Assembly (NCBI GenBank): GCA_009377745.1
Contig: WHTK01000001.1
Location: 124,001-188,000, forward strand
Length of the DNA stretch: 64,000 nt
From: Dehalococcoidia bacterium
GTDB taxonomy: Bacteria > Chloroflexota > Dehalococcoidia > DSTF01 > WHTK01
Reading direction: 5' to 3'
This document shows, piece after piece, positions 18,870 through 28,160 of this stretch (positions are counted from its first letter, which is position 1; each line of letters starts with the position of its first letter). The notes under the pieces were generated by a model that was given only the letters and a program-made list of their open reading frames with translations, was not told the DNA's origin and did not search any database. The position numbers and the translations under genes are program-made.

Positions 18870-19889
18870 ATGGCTACACGAATCGGCATCAACGGCTTCG
18901 GCCGCATTGGACGGCTGGTCTTCCGGACGATCAGGGACCGCCATCCCGGCGAGCTCCAGGTCGTCGCGATTAACGACCTCGTGGACGTCGCCACCAACGC
19001 CCACCTGCTGAAGTACGACAGCAACTACGGCCGCTTCAATGGTGAAGTCCACGCCGACAACGGCAGCCTCATCGTCGATGGCGAGACGATCAAGGTCTTC
19101 GCCGAGCGCGACCCGGCGCAAATACCCTGGGGCGACGCCAACGTCGATATCGTCATCGAGTCCACCGGCTTCTTCACGGACGCCACCAAGGCCGCGGCCC
19201 ACCGCCACGACTCGGTTAAGAAGGTGATCATCAGCGCGCCGGCCTCCAACGAGGACAAGACCATCGTCCTCGGCGTCAACGACGAGACCTACGACCCGGC
19301 CAAGCACCACGTCATCTCCAACGCCTCCTGCACCACCAACGGCCTGGCGCCGCCGGTCAAAGTGCTGGTCGAGGAGTTCGGCATGCTCAAGGGCCAGATG
19401 ACCACGGTCCACTCCTACACCAACTCGCAGCAGATTCTCGACAAGGCCGGCCCCAAGGACCTGCGCGAGGCCCGCTCCGGCCCGACGAACATCGTCCCGA
19501 CCTCCACCGGCGCCGCGAAGGCGCTGCGCCTCGTGATCCCGGAGGTCGATGGCATCCTCGACGGCCTGGCCTACCGCGTGCCGACCCCGACCGTCTCGGT
19601 CGTGGAGGTCGTGGCGCTGGTCAACAAAAAGACAAGCAAGGACGAGGTCAACTCCGTGCTGCGCCACTGGTCCAGCGAGCGCATGAAGGGCATCCTCGAC
19701 GTTACGGAAGACCCGGTCGTCTCGATGGACATGAAGGGCAACGAGCACTCGTCGATCATCGACGGCCTCTCGACCAACGTCGTCGCCGGCGACCTCGTCA
19801 AAGTCGTCTCCTGGTACGACAACGAGTGGGGTTACGCCTGCCGCCTCGCGGACCTGACCGCGCTCGTGGCGGAGAAGGGCTGGAGCTAG
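18870..19889 (+). CDS. gap: Glyceraldehyde-3-phosphate dehydrogenase, type I
   Basis: Glycolytic and gluconeogenic NAD(P)-dependent enzyme, cytoplasmic. The 339-residue length is typical. Visible: the Rossmann start INGFGRIGRLVFR, the active-site SNASCTTNGLAPP (catalytic Cys; the second, common Cys is Gly here), TTVHSYTNSQQ where TNDQ is usual, PTSTGAAKAL, the conserved RVPTPTVSVVEVV and SWYDNEWGYACR near the end. The GPKDLREARSGPTN region replaces the more usual PHKDLRRARAAALN. AAAGGAG precedes the ATG. No pgk or tpi is adjacent in the window. Confidence 0.95.
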   Translation: MATRIGINGFGRIGRLVFRTIRDRHPGELQVVAINDLVDVATNAHLLKYDSNYGRFNGEVHADNGSLIVDGETIKVFAERDPAQIPWGDANVDIVIESTGFFTDATKAAAHRHDSVKKVIISAPASNEDKTIVLGVNDETYDPAKHHVISNASCTTNGLAPPVKVLVEEFGMLKGQMTTVHSYTNSQQILDKAGPKDLREARSGPTNIVPTSTGAAKALRLVIPEVDGILDGLAYRVPTPTVSVVEVVALVNKKTSKDEVNSVLRHWSSERMKGILDVTEDPVVSMDMKGNEHSSIIDGLSTNVVAGDLVKVVSWYDNEWGYACRLADLTALVAEKGWS

Positions 19890-19915
19890 GCCGAAGCCCT
19901 ATAGTCGGGTGTAGC

Positions 19916-20014
19916 GGCGACCTTTACGGTCGCCAAGGGTTGCAAGGGGCCGCAGCCCATGCACGAGGTCTTCAGGCGTTGAGGCGAGTCTACAACCCAG
20001 CCTGGAGGGCTGGG
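19916..20014. repeat. Two short intergenic palindromes after gap
   Basis: GGCGACC-TTTAC-GGTCGCC near 19916-19934 and CCCAGCC-TGGA-GGGCTGGG at 19996-20014. The second resembles the palindrome embedded in a coding region at 24479-24499. They look like members of dispersed small repeat families rather than one terminator. Confidence 0.5.
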
Positions 20015-20105
20015 CATAAGAATGGCCCGCCACGTGCATCGAGATTGCGCAGGCTACACTTCGCAAAGACAAATAGGTAACCGCGCTGCCTTAAACTGAG
20101 GCGGC

Positions 20106-21542
20106 ATGAAACGATATACAGAAGTGGCGGCGTCTTATGGGCGCCGCCACTTCGATCTCCTTGGCGCGGCTTTGATCCTGGCCATCGCGTTGGCGCTGCG
20201 ACTCATCGACCTCGGCAGCGTGTCGTCTAACCTGACCGCCGACGAGCTGAACGACCTGCAGAACGCCTATCGGGTGATCTACGGCCAGGCGGGCGGCTTC
20301 TTCGGGCTCGACTGGAACCAATCGCCGAACCTAAACATGTACCTCAAAGCCGCCTCGATTCAGGTCTTTGGCGATAGCATCGCTGGGACACGGATGTACA
20401 GCGTCGTCCTCAGCATGGCGGCTCTGGTGGCCTTCTACCCGCTGGCGCGACGCCGTCTCGACCCTTTGCCGGCGCTGGCCTCGCTCTTCCTGCTGGCGAC
20501 GAGTCTCTGGTTCCTCCACTTCTCGCGCACTCCCTGGGTAGCAATGAGCTCTGTGCTGGCGGCGGTCATGGCCGCCTATCTGCTAGACCTGGCACTGGAG
20601 AAGCAGAAGCTCTGGCTGTTCGCGCTGCTGGGGGCAGCCGTTGCCTTCGGGGCTTACGGCTACTTCGGCGGACGCACGCTGGTCTTCGTCGTGGCCGCCT
20701 GCTACTTCATCGCCTGCTGGCTGCAGCCCAAGGATGTTTGGAGTCTGACGAAAGGCTTTGCGCTGGCGGGAGTTGTGGCCTTCGTACTATTCGCGCCGCA
20801 GCTCAAGACGCTGCTGGAGGATTGGGAATACGCCAACACCCGCCCTCGCGCCGTGTCAGTCCTCAACGTCGAGGGCGAGTATCTGGGCGACAGCAATCGC
20901 GGCGAGATCATTCTGCACCAGACCCTACGGGCGGCGCGAGGCTTCCTCCTGCTCGATAAGTCCGTCACGGAGTATGGTCTCTGGGCGCGTCACCGCCCGG
21001 CGGACTGGGCCTTCATCGACCAGGCGACGGGGCTGCTCTACTGGGCCGGGCTCACGGCGGGTGTCTTCTACTGGCGGAAATACCTTTACTGGTGGGCGTT
21101 CCTGCTGATACCGCTGTTCTTCACGCAGGTGTTCTCGGTAGGCACGCCGGACGGCTCACGAGGGCTGATGGCGGCGCCGTTAATGTTCCTGTTCGTGGGG
21201 CTGGGTATCCAGACGCTGCTCAGCCTCGTCCCCAAGCCCACCTCAACCCCCGGGCAAACGGGCAAACGGGCGAACGGGCAAACTCCATACCTAACCGCCG
21301 GAAGGTGGCTGCCAGGCGTTGTTGTAGTCCTCGCGCTGGCCATCGGCGCTTTCAACGCCGACCGCTACTTCGACTGGATGAAGGAGCCTGGGGCGCTGGC
21401 GGCGCGCCAACCCGCCATCGCCGGCAGCGAATTCCACCACTTCCGCACGCTGGCCAGGGAGATGTCGCGCGAAGGGCAGCTGGTCAGCGAGGAGGCGTGG
21501 CTCCGTTACCGCCGGATGGTGCTGGGGCCGGAGGCGCAGTGA
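20106..21542 (+). CDS. Membrane glycosyltransferase, GT39 (ArnT/PMT-like)
   Basis: A 478-residue polytopic membrane protein that probably transfers a sugar from a polyprenyl-phosphate donor outside the membrane. The first loop contains the acidic pair expected for GT-C enzymes (LTADELNDLQNAYRVIYGQ), followed by alternating long helices (ALASLFLLATSLWFLHFSR, LLGAAVAFGAYGYFGGR). The C-terminal third holds a soluble extension. A four-unit 8-bp repeat at 21251-21283 is translated in the linker before the last helix. A TAAACT box 8 bases before the ATG suggests a near-leaderless start. Its last 59 bases overlap the convergent next gene. Confidence 0.85.
   Translation: MKRYTEVAASYGRRHFDLLGAALILAIALALRLIDLGSVSSNLTADELNDLQNAYRVIYGQAGGFFGLDWNQSPNLNMYLKAASIQVFGDSIAGTRMYSVVLSMAALVAFYPLARRRLDPLPALASLFLLATSLWFLHFSRTPWVAMSSVLAAVMAAYLLDLALEKQKLWLFALLGAAVAFGAYGYFGGRTLVFVVAACYFIACWLQPKDVWSLTKGFALAGVVAFVLFAPQLKTLLEDWEYANTRPRAVSVLNVEGEYLGDSNRGEIILHQTLRAARGFLLLDKSVTEYGLWARHRPADWAFIDQATGLLYWAGLTAGVFYWRKYLYWWAFLLIPLFFTQVFSVGTPDGSRGLMAAPLMFLFVGLGIQTLLSLVPKPTSTPGQTGKRANGQTPYLTAGRWLPGVVVVLALAIGAFNADRYFDWMKEPGALAARQPAIAGSEFHHFRTLAREMSREGQLVSEEAWLRYRRMVLGPEAQ
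21251..21283 (+). repeat. Four-unit 8-bp tandem repeat inside a glycosyltransferase gene
   Basis: GGCAAACG-type units with cores at 21253, 21261, 21269 and 21277 (exact period 8; the third unit reads GGCGAACG). Because 8 is not a multiple of 3, each unit shifts frame; the translation is GQTGKRANGQT in an otherwise hydrophilic linker. Confidence 0.75.
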
Positions 21543-23145
21543 GCGCCGGCAGCTGATAGGCGATGAATAGCACCTCGTCGCCGTCACGGCGCGTCAGCGC
21601 TTCGCCGCCGGGATAGAGCTGTCTTAGCTCCTCGAACGCCTCCGTATAGGGTGGTAGCAGCAGGACAACGGCGTCGCGGGAGCGGGCGATGCCTTCGAAG
21701 CCCTGACGGCGGCCAAACTCGCGCGAGCGGTCCTCGCCCTGGGCGTCCGGGGCGAGGTACTGACGCGTCTCGTAGTTGAAGCTCCAACGCTGGCTGTAGA
21801 AGTAGACATAGGGCTCGCCGGGCAGCGACTCGACGTACTCGGACCCCTCGGAGATCTGCCGCGTGTAGACCCAGGGGAACCAGTAGGAATCAGCCCAATC
21901 GACGAAGTAGGCGCGGCCGTTGCTGAAGGCGACGAAAAGCAGCACCAGGGGCACGGCAGCGTAGACGGCAGGTCGCAGCGAGGGCTGGAGCCGATGCGCG
22001 TTCGTCAGCGCCAGACCAAGGGGCAGCGCCGCCAAGAAGCTGAGGAACGGCACGACTCCGAGCGGCCCGCGATAGATAGCGTTGGTCTGAAGCACGGTCG
22101 TCAGCGGGATGATCGCGACCAGCATCAGCGCCAGGAAATGCGGCGTCTCGCGCCAGCGGTAGGCGGCGTAGGCCACGCCGGCGCTGACCAGGACGATGGT
22201 CGCGGGGTCGAGCATGGGGCGGTTGTCCGGCGAAGAGGCGTCGACGTAGTCCGTAAGGCCGTGCCAGACGTAAGCGCCGATAAAGCGCTTCGCCTGGCCA
22301 AAGATGATCTCGATGCGCTCAGCGGCGCCGGCTGCTTCGTAGCGGTCGGAGGCGAGGACGGAGTACTGCTCGTAGTAACCGCGGTAGTGGTTGAAGTAGT
22401 CGTTGGCGGGGTCGGCAACATAGAGGAAGAGCGGCAGCGCGACGATTAACGAGACCAGCGCTGCCAGGGCCACGTTCTGAGCCCAGGGCATGAACTCCGG
22501 TCCGCGCTTACGCAGCAGGGTGTAGACGGCAACCCAGAGCGCGAAGGCGATGATGAAGATCGGGTAGACGTTGTAGGTGTAGAGGCCGAGGCCCAGCACA
22601 GCGCCGGCAGCCGCGAACCAGTACCAGCGTCCGGTGCGCATCGCCATGACCCAGAGGATCAGCACTGCCAGCGCCACCGTGACGTACGAAATCGGCCAGT
22701 GGGCGACGCGGCTGAAGTGGATATGCCAGAGCGAGGTCGCCAGCAGAAATGCCGCGATGGCGGCAAGCAGCCGGGTCGAGAGCAGGCGGAAGAGGACGTA
22801 AGTCAGGGGGATCGCGGCGATGCCTACCAGAGCCAGCGGCAGCCGCACCGCGAACGCGGTCGAGCCGAAGAGCCACACCGAAGGCGCTGTCAGGTAGGCG
22901 TGGCCGGAGGGCTGGCCCAGCGCCGAAGAAGTGTAGGGCCCGATCCAGCCCTCGTCCAGGACGCGGCGGGCGTCCATGCCGACTTGCGCCTCATCGCCGT
23001 GGATGCCCTGCGGCAGGTCACCCAGGCCCCAGAGCCGCAGCGCCGCCGCGAGCAAGGTGAGGCCGAGGAGGATGAGCAGGTCGGTGCGAAGCGATGTGGC
23101 CACGGGCTGAGACAGATTGTCACAGATAGCCGGATGAGGCTCCAA
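21484..23145 (-). CDS. Membrane glycosyltransferase, GT39 family
   Basis: A 553-residue GT-C membrane enzyme. The N-terminal loop has the PMT-type acidic motif GIHGDEAQVGMDARRVLDEG, followed by SGHAYLTAPSVWLFGSTAFAVRLP typical of GT39. About ten hydrophobic helices follow, then an extracytoplasmic C-terminal domain (YVESLPGEPYVYFYSQRWSF) and a Pro/Ala-rich tail. It presumably uses a dolichol/undecaprenyl-phosphate sugar. It is convergent with, and overlaps by 59 bases, the previous glycosyltransferase; the overlap falls in the low-complexity tail, so the tail may be a recent extension. Divergent from the 1501-residue gene 32 bases away. Confidence 0.87.
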   Translation of the reverse strand: MEPHPAICDNLSQPVATSLRTDLLILLGLTLLAAALRLWGLGDLPQGIHGDEAQVGMDARRVLDEGWIGPYTSSALGQPSGHAYLTAPSVWLFGSTAFAVRLPLALVGIAAIPLTYVLFRLLSTRLLAAIAAFLLATSLWHIHFSRVAHWPISYVTVALAVLILWVMAMRTGRWYWFAAAGAVLGLGLYTYNVYPIFIIAFALWVAVYTLLRKRGPEFMPWAQNVALAALVSLIVALPLFLYVADPANDYFNHYRGYYEQYSVLASDRYEAAGAAERIEIIFGQAKRFIGAYVWHGLTDYVDASSPDNRPMLDPATIVLVSAGVAYAAYRWRETPHFLALMLVAIIPLTTVLQTNAIYRGPLGVVPFLSFLAALPLGLALTNAHRLQPSLRPAVYAAVPLVLLFVAFSNGRAYFVDWADSYWFPWVYTRQISEGSEYVESLPGEPYVYFYSQRWSFNYETRQYLAPDAQGEDRSREFGRRQGFEGIARSRDAVVLLLPPYTEAFEELRQLYPGGEALTRRDGDEVLFIAYQLPALTAPPAPAPSGGNGATPPR

Positions 23146-23177
23146 TCGAGGGCGCTGCTATACTCGAACGCGAACCT

Positions 23178-26100
23178 ATGGCAGGCCTACGCATCCGCTG
23201 GCGAAGGGAAGGCTCCGGGCTGAACCCGCCGGCGGCAGCGACGGACATAATCACGCCGAGCCTAGTCCGGCCCGGCGTTTATGTTTGGGTCGCCGCGGCC
23301 GCCATCCTCCTCCTGGCGCTGACGCTGCGCGTCTACAACGTCAATTGGGATGACGGCCAGCACCTGCACCCGGACGAGCGCCACATCTCGATTGTCGCCA
23401 ACGCCATCGAATTGCCGGGTAGTGTCTCCGAGTACTTCGACACGGGCCGTTCGAGCCTCAATCCCTACAACGGCGAGGGCTCCGGCTCCTTCGTCTACGG
23501 CACCCTGCCTCTCTTCCTGAGCAAGGCGATCGCGTCGCTCCTCGGCAAGGACAGCTACGAAGAGCTGGTCCTCGTCGGGCGTCACCTCAGCGCCCTGTTT
23601 GACGCCGCGACGGTGCTGCTCGTCTTTCTCATCGGCCGCCGGCTCTTTGGAGGCGCGGCGGGGCTGATCGGCGCGTCCCTGTTCGCCACGGCGCCGCTGG
23701 CAATCCAGCAAGCGCACTTCCTGGTTGTCGACCCTTTCCTGACCTTCTTCACGACGGCGATCCTCTACTTCGCCGTGTTGATCGCGCAGGAAGGCCGAAT
23801 GCCGAACTACGCGCTCGCCGGGCTGATGCTGGGGCTGGGGCTGGCCTGCAAGGTCACGGCGATCCTGGTCGCGCCGGTGGTGCTGGCCGCGGTCGCGCTG
23901 CAGCTCTGGCAGGCGAGCCGGCCGATCTTGACGCGACACGGAGGCCTGCGAGCCGCGCTGGAAGACCTGCGCGTCCAACGGGTGCTGCAGGGGGCGCTGC
24001 TCTTCCTCATCGTGGGCTTCCTGGCCTTCCGGGTGGCGCAACCCTACGCCTTCGATGCGCCGAGCCTCGGCAATCTGGGCGCCGGTCTGAATCAGCGCTG
24101 GCTGGACGATCAGCGCAGCCAGAACGACCTCCTCGGCGGCGACATCCCTTTCCCGCCCTCCGTGCAGTGGATCGACCGCGAGAGCTACCTCTTCCCGCTG
24201 CAGCAGATGCTGACCTGGGGCATGGGCCCGGCGTTCGGGATCGCCGGCTGGGCCGGGTTCGCCTACGCGGCCTATCGGCTTGTCCGCTGGCGGGAGGCGC
24301 GCTGGCTGCTGCCGGTGTTGTTCGTGGCGGTCTACTTCGGCTTCATGGGGCGGCAATTCTCGCTCTATCTGCGCTACTTCCTGCCGCTCTACCCCGTGCT
24401 TGCCGTGCTGGCCGGAGCAATGCTGGCCGCCCTCATCTCCAACGCCACAAGGCTGGCTCAGCGAAAGGTAGAGCAACACCCCAGCCTTCAAGGCCGGGGC
24501 ATGAGCCGAGCTAGATGGCCTCAGACTGCCGGCTACGGGCTGGCCGGCGTCATCCTTATTGGGGGGCTGTTGGCCGGCTTGGCCTACGCGGCCATCTACA
24601 CGCGGCCGGTCACCCGCGTCGAGGCTTCGGCCTGGATGTATGCCAATCTGCTGGACGGCAGCCGGATCGCCGGCGAGCACTGGGACGACCCGGCGCCGCT
24701 GCGATTGCCGGGGACGCCGGACAAGGGCTTCCAGCTTTCCGAGCTGCCCCTGTACGAGCTCGACACGCCAACAAAGGTCGCCAACCTGATCGCCGGGCTG
24801 GACCGCGCCGACTACGTGGTGCTGAGCAGCAACCGGTTGATCAACTCGATACCGCGCAACCCCTATAACTACCCCGTGACGAGCCGCTATTACGATCTGC
24901 TGCTGGACGAGCAGCTTGGCTTCCGGCTGCTGCGCGAGTTCACGTCCTATCCCGGCCTACTTGGCATCGAGGTGGCTGATCATGGGACTGAGGAGTCCTG
25001 GAGCTCCTACGACCATCCGCGCGTCCTCCTCTTCGAGAAGACGCTGGAGTACTCGTCCCAGCGGGTGACTACGCTGCTCGACCAGGGTCCGTTGCCCCTT
25101 TCCGGCCTGACGCCGGCCCAAGCCGACCGCAACGGTCTGCTGCTATCGACAAGCGACCTGACGACCCAACGCGAGGGCGGCACCTGGACGTCCGTATTCA
25201 GCGACAGCGGCCTGGCGCGCTCGCAACCAACGCTGCTCTGGTTCGGGGCGCTGCAGATCGCGGCGCTGGCTGTGACGCCGCTCGCGCTCCTCCTCTTCCG
25301 CCGCCTGCCCGACCGGGGCTACCTGCTCGCGAAGCCGCTGGGGCTGCTGCTGCTGGCCTACCCGGTCTGGCTGCTGGCGAGCCTCAAGGTCGTCTCTTTC
25401 GATCAGACGGCCATCCTCGGCGTGCTGGTGTTGCTCGTTCTGGTGGGCAGCGCAATGGCCATAGCGCGGAGCGGAGAGATGACATCGTTCTTCCGCGGCA
25501 ACTGGCCGCTAGTATTGGTCTCGGAGGCGCTCTTTCTAGGCGCTTTCCTGCTCTTCCGGGAGCTGCGTCTGGAGAACCCGGACCTCTGGCACCCCTTCCG
25601 CGGCGGTGAAAAGCCCATGGACCTGGCTTTCCTCACGGCCGTGACGCGCAGCACGACTCTGCCGCCTTACGACCCCTGGTTGGCGGGCGGCTACATCAAC
25701 TACTACTACCTGGGCCAGTTCTTCACCGCCACCCTGAGCAAGCTGACGGCCATCCCGCCGGAGGTCGCCTTCAACCTGGCCGTGCCAACTTTCTTCTCCT
25801 TGACCGTCGCCGGCGTTTTCTCCGTCTGCTACAACCTCGCGAGCGCCGCGCGGGGATTCGTTCGCCGGCTCGGGGGCATCCGGCGTCCTCCGCGCTGGAG
25901 CGCCTACGCGGCAGGGCTGCTGGGTGTGTTCCTGGTGACGATCGCCGGTAACCTCGATGGCATCGACCAGCTGGCGGAGCGCCTGGCGGCCGTCAGCTCC
26001 TGGCATCTCGATACGCCGGCGCCGCTGCTCGACGCGGTGGTCAACGGCTTCGGTGGTCTGTGGCAGGTCATCTTTCACGGGGCCAACCTGCAGGATTTCG

Positions 26101-27683
26101 ACTACTGGCGCTCCAGCCGGATGCTGCCACCGACGATCAGCATCACCGAGTTTCCCTACTTCAGCTTTCTTTTCGCCGACCTCCATGCCCACATGATGGC
26201 GATCCCCTTCCAGGTGCTGGCGCTGGGCCTCAGTCTCTCGCTGGCGCTGGGGCGTCGCGGTGATTGGCGCGAGTGGGGCGTGGTGGCGCTGCTGGGGCTG
26301 GTCGTCGGCAGCCTGCGCTGGCTGAATTCCTGGGATTACCCGACCTTTCTGCTCGTCGCGCTGGCCGTCCTCGTGATCAACGAGCGCCGCCTCGAAGGAG
26401 GCCTATCCGCCGCCGCGCCGCGATTCCTGGCCAAGGCCGTGCTACTCGTGAGTCTGTCGCTGCTGCTCTTCAAGCCCTTCCTCGATAGCTACCAAACGCC
26501 CGTATCCGGCCTGCAAGAATCGCCGGAGACCACGCCGCTGCACCAATATCTGGCCCACTTTGGTGTCTTCGCGGCGATCCTCGGCGCGTGGCTGGCGTAT
26601 GCGCTGCTCAGGACGCTCCGCCCACACCTGCGCGGCCTTGCTGGGACCAGCCGGCGTGACAGCGGCCTCATGAGCCGTCCCGCCGAAAGAGCCCTCACCT
26701 TCGCTTCATCGGCGATAGCCGTCTTGCTGGCGGCGTTGCTGGCGCTGGTGCTGGGCTACGGCCTGATCGCGGCCTTGCTGCCGGTGCTGGCCGTCGTGGC
26801 CTATCTGGCGTGGCGAGAGCTACGGTCGCCGCGCCCGGACGCCGGCCCGCGGCTGTTCGTCCTGATGCTGATCGGCCTCGGCTTGGGACTGAGCATGGGC
26901 GTCGAGCTGGTGACGATCAACGGCGATATCCAGCGCATGAACACGGTGTTCAAGTTCTATCTCCATACCTGGGTCGTCTTTGCCATCGCGGCGACTTTCA
27001 CGGCCTGGCAGCTGCTCTTCGTCCTTTGGCGGCCCTCGCTGGCGGGGATGGCGCCGCGTCTGCCACGCTACGCGGCCCGGGCGGGCGCCGCGGGTCTGGC
27101 AGCGCTGGTCCTCGCTGCCTTCGCCTACCCGATCTTCGCAACCCCGGTGCGTATTGACGACCGCTTTGCCGACCTGCCGCGAAGCCTCGACGGCATGGAG
27201 TACATGCGCACGGCGGTCTACAGCGACGCCCGAGCGCCGATGGACCTTGCCGCCGACTACGAGGGCATCCAGTGGCTGCGCCAGAACGTTGAAGGGACAC
27301 CGGCCATCGTTGAGGGGCGGACGGACCTCTATCGCTGGGGGTCGCGCTTCTCGATCTACACCGGCCTGCCCACGGTGCTGGGCTGGGACTGGCACGAGAA
27401 GCAGCAGCGCGGCGAACTGGCGTTCATGATCGATGAGCGCGCCGCCCAGGTCGAAGCCTTCTACGCCAACCCGGAGCAAGGACAGGCCCGGCGCTTTCTC
27501 CAGCGCTACAACGTCGAGTACGTCATCCTCGGCCAGTTGGAGCGCGCCTACTACCCTATCGAGGGGCTGCGGAAGTTCGAGTCCGGCCTCGGCGGCGCTC
27601 TCGAGATCGCTTACAGCAACCCGGGTCTGACGATCTACCGCGTCAAGCCCGCGGCGTTAGGCCTGGGGAGCGCTTCGCCTTGA
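23178..27683 (+). CDS. GT39-like and DUF2298 (Chlor_Arch_YYY) fusion membrane protein
   Basis: A 1501-residue polytopic membrane protein. Residues 1-620 form a GT39-like glycosyltransferase with the acidic loop HLHPDERHISIVANAIELPG and many helices. Residues about 690-1480 match DUF2298/Chlor_Arch_YYY, with ENPDLWHPFRGGEKPMDLAF, PPYDPWLAGGYINYYYLGQF, FPYFSFLFADLHAHMMAIPF and NTVFKFYLHTWVVFAIA. The YYY family is known mainly in Chloroflexota and archaea and is thought to be glycosyltransferase-like. A palindromic repeat is embedded at 24479-24499. TATACT 13 bases before the ATG and no Shine-Dalgarno sequence suggest a very short leader. Probably works on cell-surface glycans with its two neighbours. 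Confidence 0.9.
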   Translation: MAGLRIRWRREGSGLNPPAAATDIITPSLVRPGVYVWVAAAAILLLALTLRVYNVNWDDGQHLHPDERHISIVANAIELPGSVSEYFDTGRSSLNPYNGEGSGSFVYGTLPLFLSKAIASLLGKDSYEELVLVGRHLSALFDAATVLLVFLIGRRLFGGAAGLIGASLFATAPLAIQQAHFLVVDPFLTFFTTAILYFAVLIAQEGRMPNYALAGLMLGLGLACKVTAILVAPVVLAAVALQLWQASRPILTRHGGLRAALEDLRVQRVLQGALLFLIVGFLAFRVAQPYAFDAPSLGNLGAGLNQRWLDDQRSQNDLLGGDIPFPPSVQWIDRESYLFPLQQMLTWGMGPAFGIAGWAGFAYAAYRLVRWREARWLLPVLFVAVYFGFMGRQFSLYLRYFLPLYPVLAVLAGAMLAALISNATRLAQRKVEQHPSLQGRGMSRARWPQTAGYGLAGVILIGGLLAGLAYAAIYTRPVTRVEASAWMYANLLDGSRIAGEHWDDPAPLRLPGTPDKGFQLSELPLYELDTPTKVANLIAGLDRADYVVLSSNRLINSIPRNPYNYPVTSRYYDLLLDEQLGFRLLREFTSYPGLLGIEVADHGTEESWSSYDHPRVLLFEKTLEYSSQRVTTLLDQGPLPLSGLTPAQADRNGLLLSTSDLTTQREGGTWTSVFSDSGLARSQPTLLWFGALQIAALAVTPLALLLFRRLPDRGYLLAKPLGLLLLAYPVWLLASLKVVSFDQTAILGVLVLLVLVGSAMAIARSGEMTSFFRGNWPLVLVSEALFLGAFLLFRELRLENPDLWHPFRGGEKPMDLAFLTAVTRSTTLPPYDPWLAGGYINYYYLGQFFTATLSKLTAIPPEVAFNLAVPTFFSLTVAGVFSVCYNLASAARGFVRRLGGIRRPPRWSAYAAGLLGVFLVTIAGNLDGIDQLAERLAAVSSWHLDTPAPLLDAVVNGFGGLWQVIFHGANLQDFDYWRSSRMLPPTISITEFPYFSFLFADLHAHMMAIPFQVLALGLSLSLALGRRGDWREWGVVALLGLVVGSLRWLNSWDYPTFLLVALAVLVINERRLEGGLSAAAPRFLAKAVLLVSLSLLLFKPFLDSYQTPVSGLQESPETTPLHQYLAHFGVFAAILGAWLAYALLRTLRPHLRGLAGTSRRDSGLMSRPAERALTFASSAIAVLLAALLALVLGYGLIAALLPVLAVVAYLAWRELRSPRPDAGPRLFVLMLIGLGLGLSMGVELVTINGDIQRMNTVFKFYLHTWVVFAIAATFTAWQLLFVLWRPSLAGMAPRLPRYAARAGAAGLAALVLAAFAYPIFATPVRIDDRFADLPRSLDGMEYMRTAVYSDARAPMDLAADYEGIQWLRQNVEGTPAIVEGRTDLYRWGSRFSIYTGLPTVLGWDWHEKQQRGELAFMIDERAAQVEAFYANPEQGQARRFLQRYNVEYVILGQLERAYYPIEGLRKFESGLGGALEIAYSNPGLTIYRVKPAALGLGSASP
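24479..24499. repeat. Palindromic repeat embedded in the DUF2298 gene
   Basis: CCCCAGCC-TTCAA-GGCCGGGG, with one mismatch in the stem. It is translated as part of a hydrophilic loop (VEQHPSLQGRGMSRARW) between two hydrophobic helices, and resembles the intergenic palindrome at 19996-20014. Confidence 0.55.
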
Positions 27684-27734
27684 CCGGCGCGGGGGCCTTT
27701 GCTAAGGTCGAATCCGCTCCTTGGGGCGAAAGAC

Positions 27735-28109
27735 ATGCCTGAAGACGTCTTCGCAAACGATTACGAAACCAGCCGCGTCAACGTCGGCCGCAGCGCCGTG
27801 CGCAGTCTGAACGCCGCCTCTGCCCATATTGAGCAGTCGGCGGTGCAGAGGCTAACCGCGGAGGCCGTCGAGGCGTCCGGTTCGGCCTTCGGCATCGCCA
27901 ACGCATCGACGCTGGACGTCAAGGAGAGCGCTATCGGTGTGGCGGCTGGCGACTACGTGAAGATCGAGAACAGCAGCGTCCTGGTCCTGCTGGCTCCGCG
28001 CGTCAGCGGCAACGTCAAGGCGGTGCTGACGCTGCCGGCCGCGTTCGCCTTCGGCGCCGGTTACTTCGTGGCTCGCCGCCTGGCGATGTCGATATTTAAG
28101 GGTAAGTAG
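27735..28109 (+). CDS. Small repeat protein with C-terminal membrane helix
   Basis: A 124-residue protein of unknown function, started at the ATG at 27735. Residues about 20-79 are four consecutive 15-residue units: SAVRSLNAASAHIEQ, SAVQRLTAEAVEASG, SAFGIANASTLDVKE and SAIGVAAGDYVKIEN, with a fifth partial unit SSVLVLLAPRVSGNV. Regular S-A-[VIF] starts and alternating small and hydrophobic residues suggest a short solenoid or beta-helix. A single hydrophobic helix (LTLPAAFAFGAGYFVARRLA) and a basic tail follow, so it is probably membrane-bound. It is 51 bases downstream of the DUF2298 gene and likely cotranscribed. Confidence 0.75.
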   Translation: MPEDVFANDYETSRVNVGRSAVRSLNAASAHIEQSAVQRLTAEAVEASGSAFGIANASTLDVKESAIGVAAGDYVKIENSSVLVLLAPRVSGNVKAVLTLPAAFAFGAGYFVARRLAMSIFKGK

Positions 28110-28160
28110 CAAGTCTAGAAATCGCAGCCGGGCGGCAGTCCGCTGCTGAGGAGGAATCTC

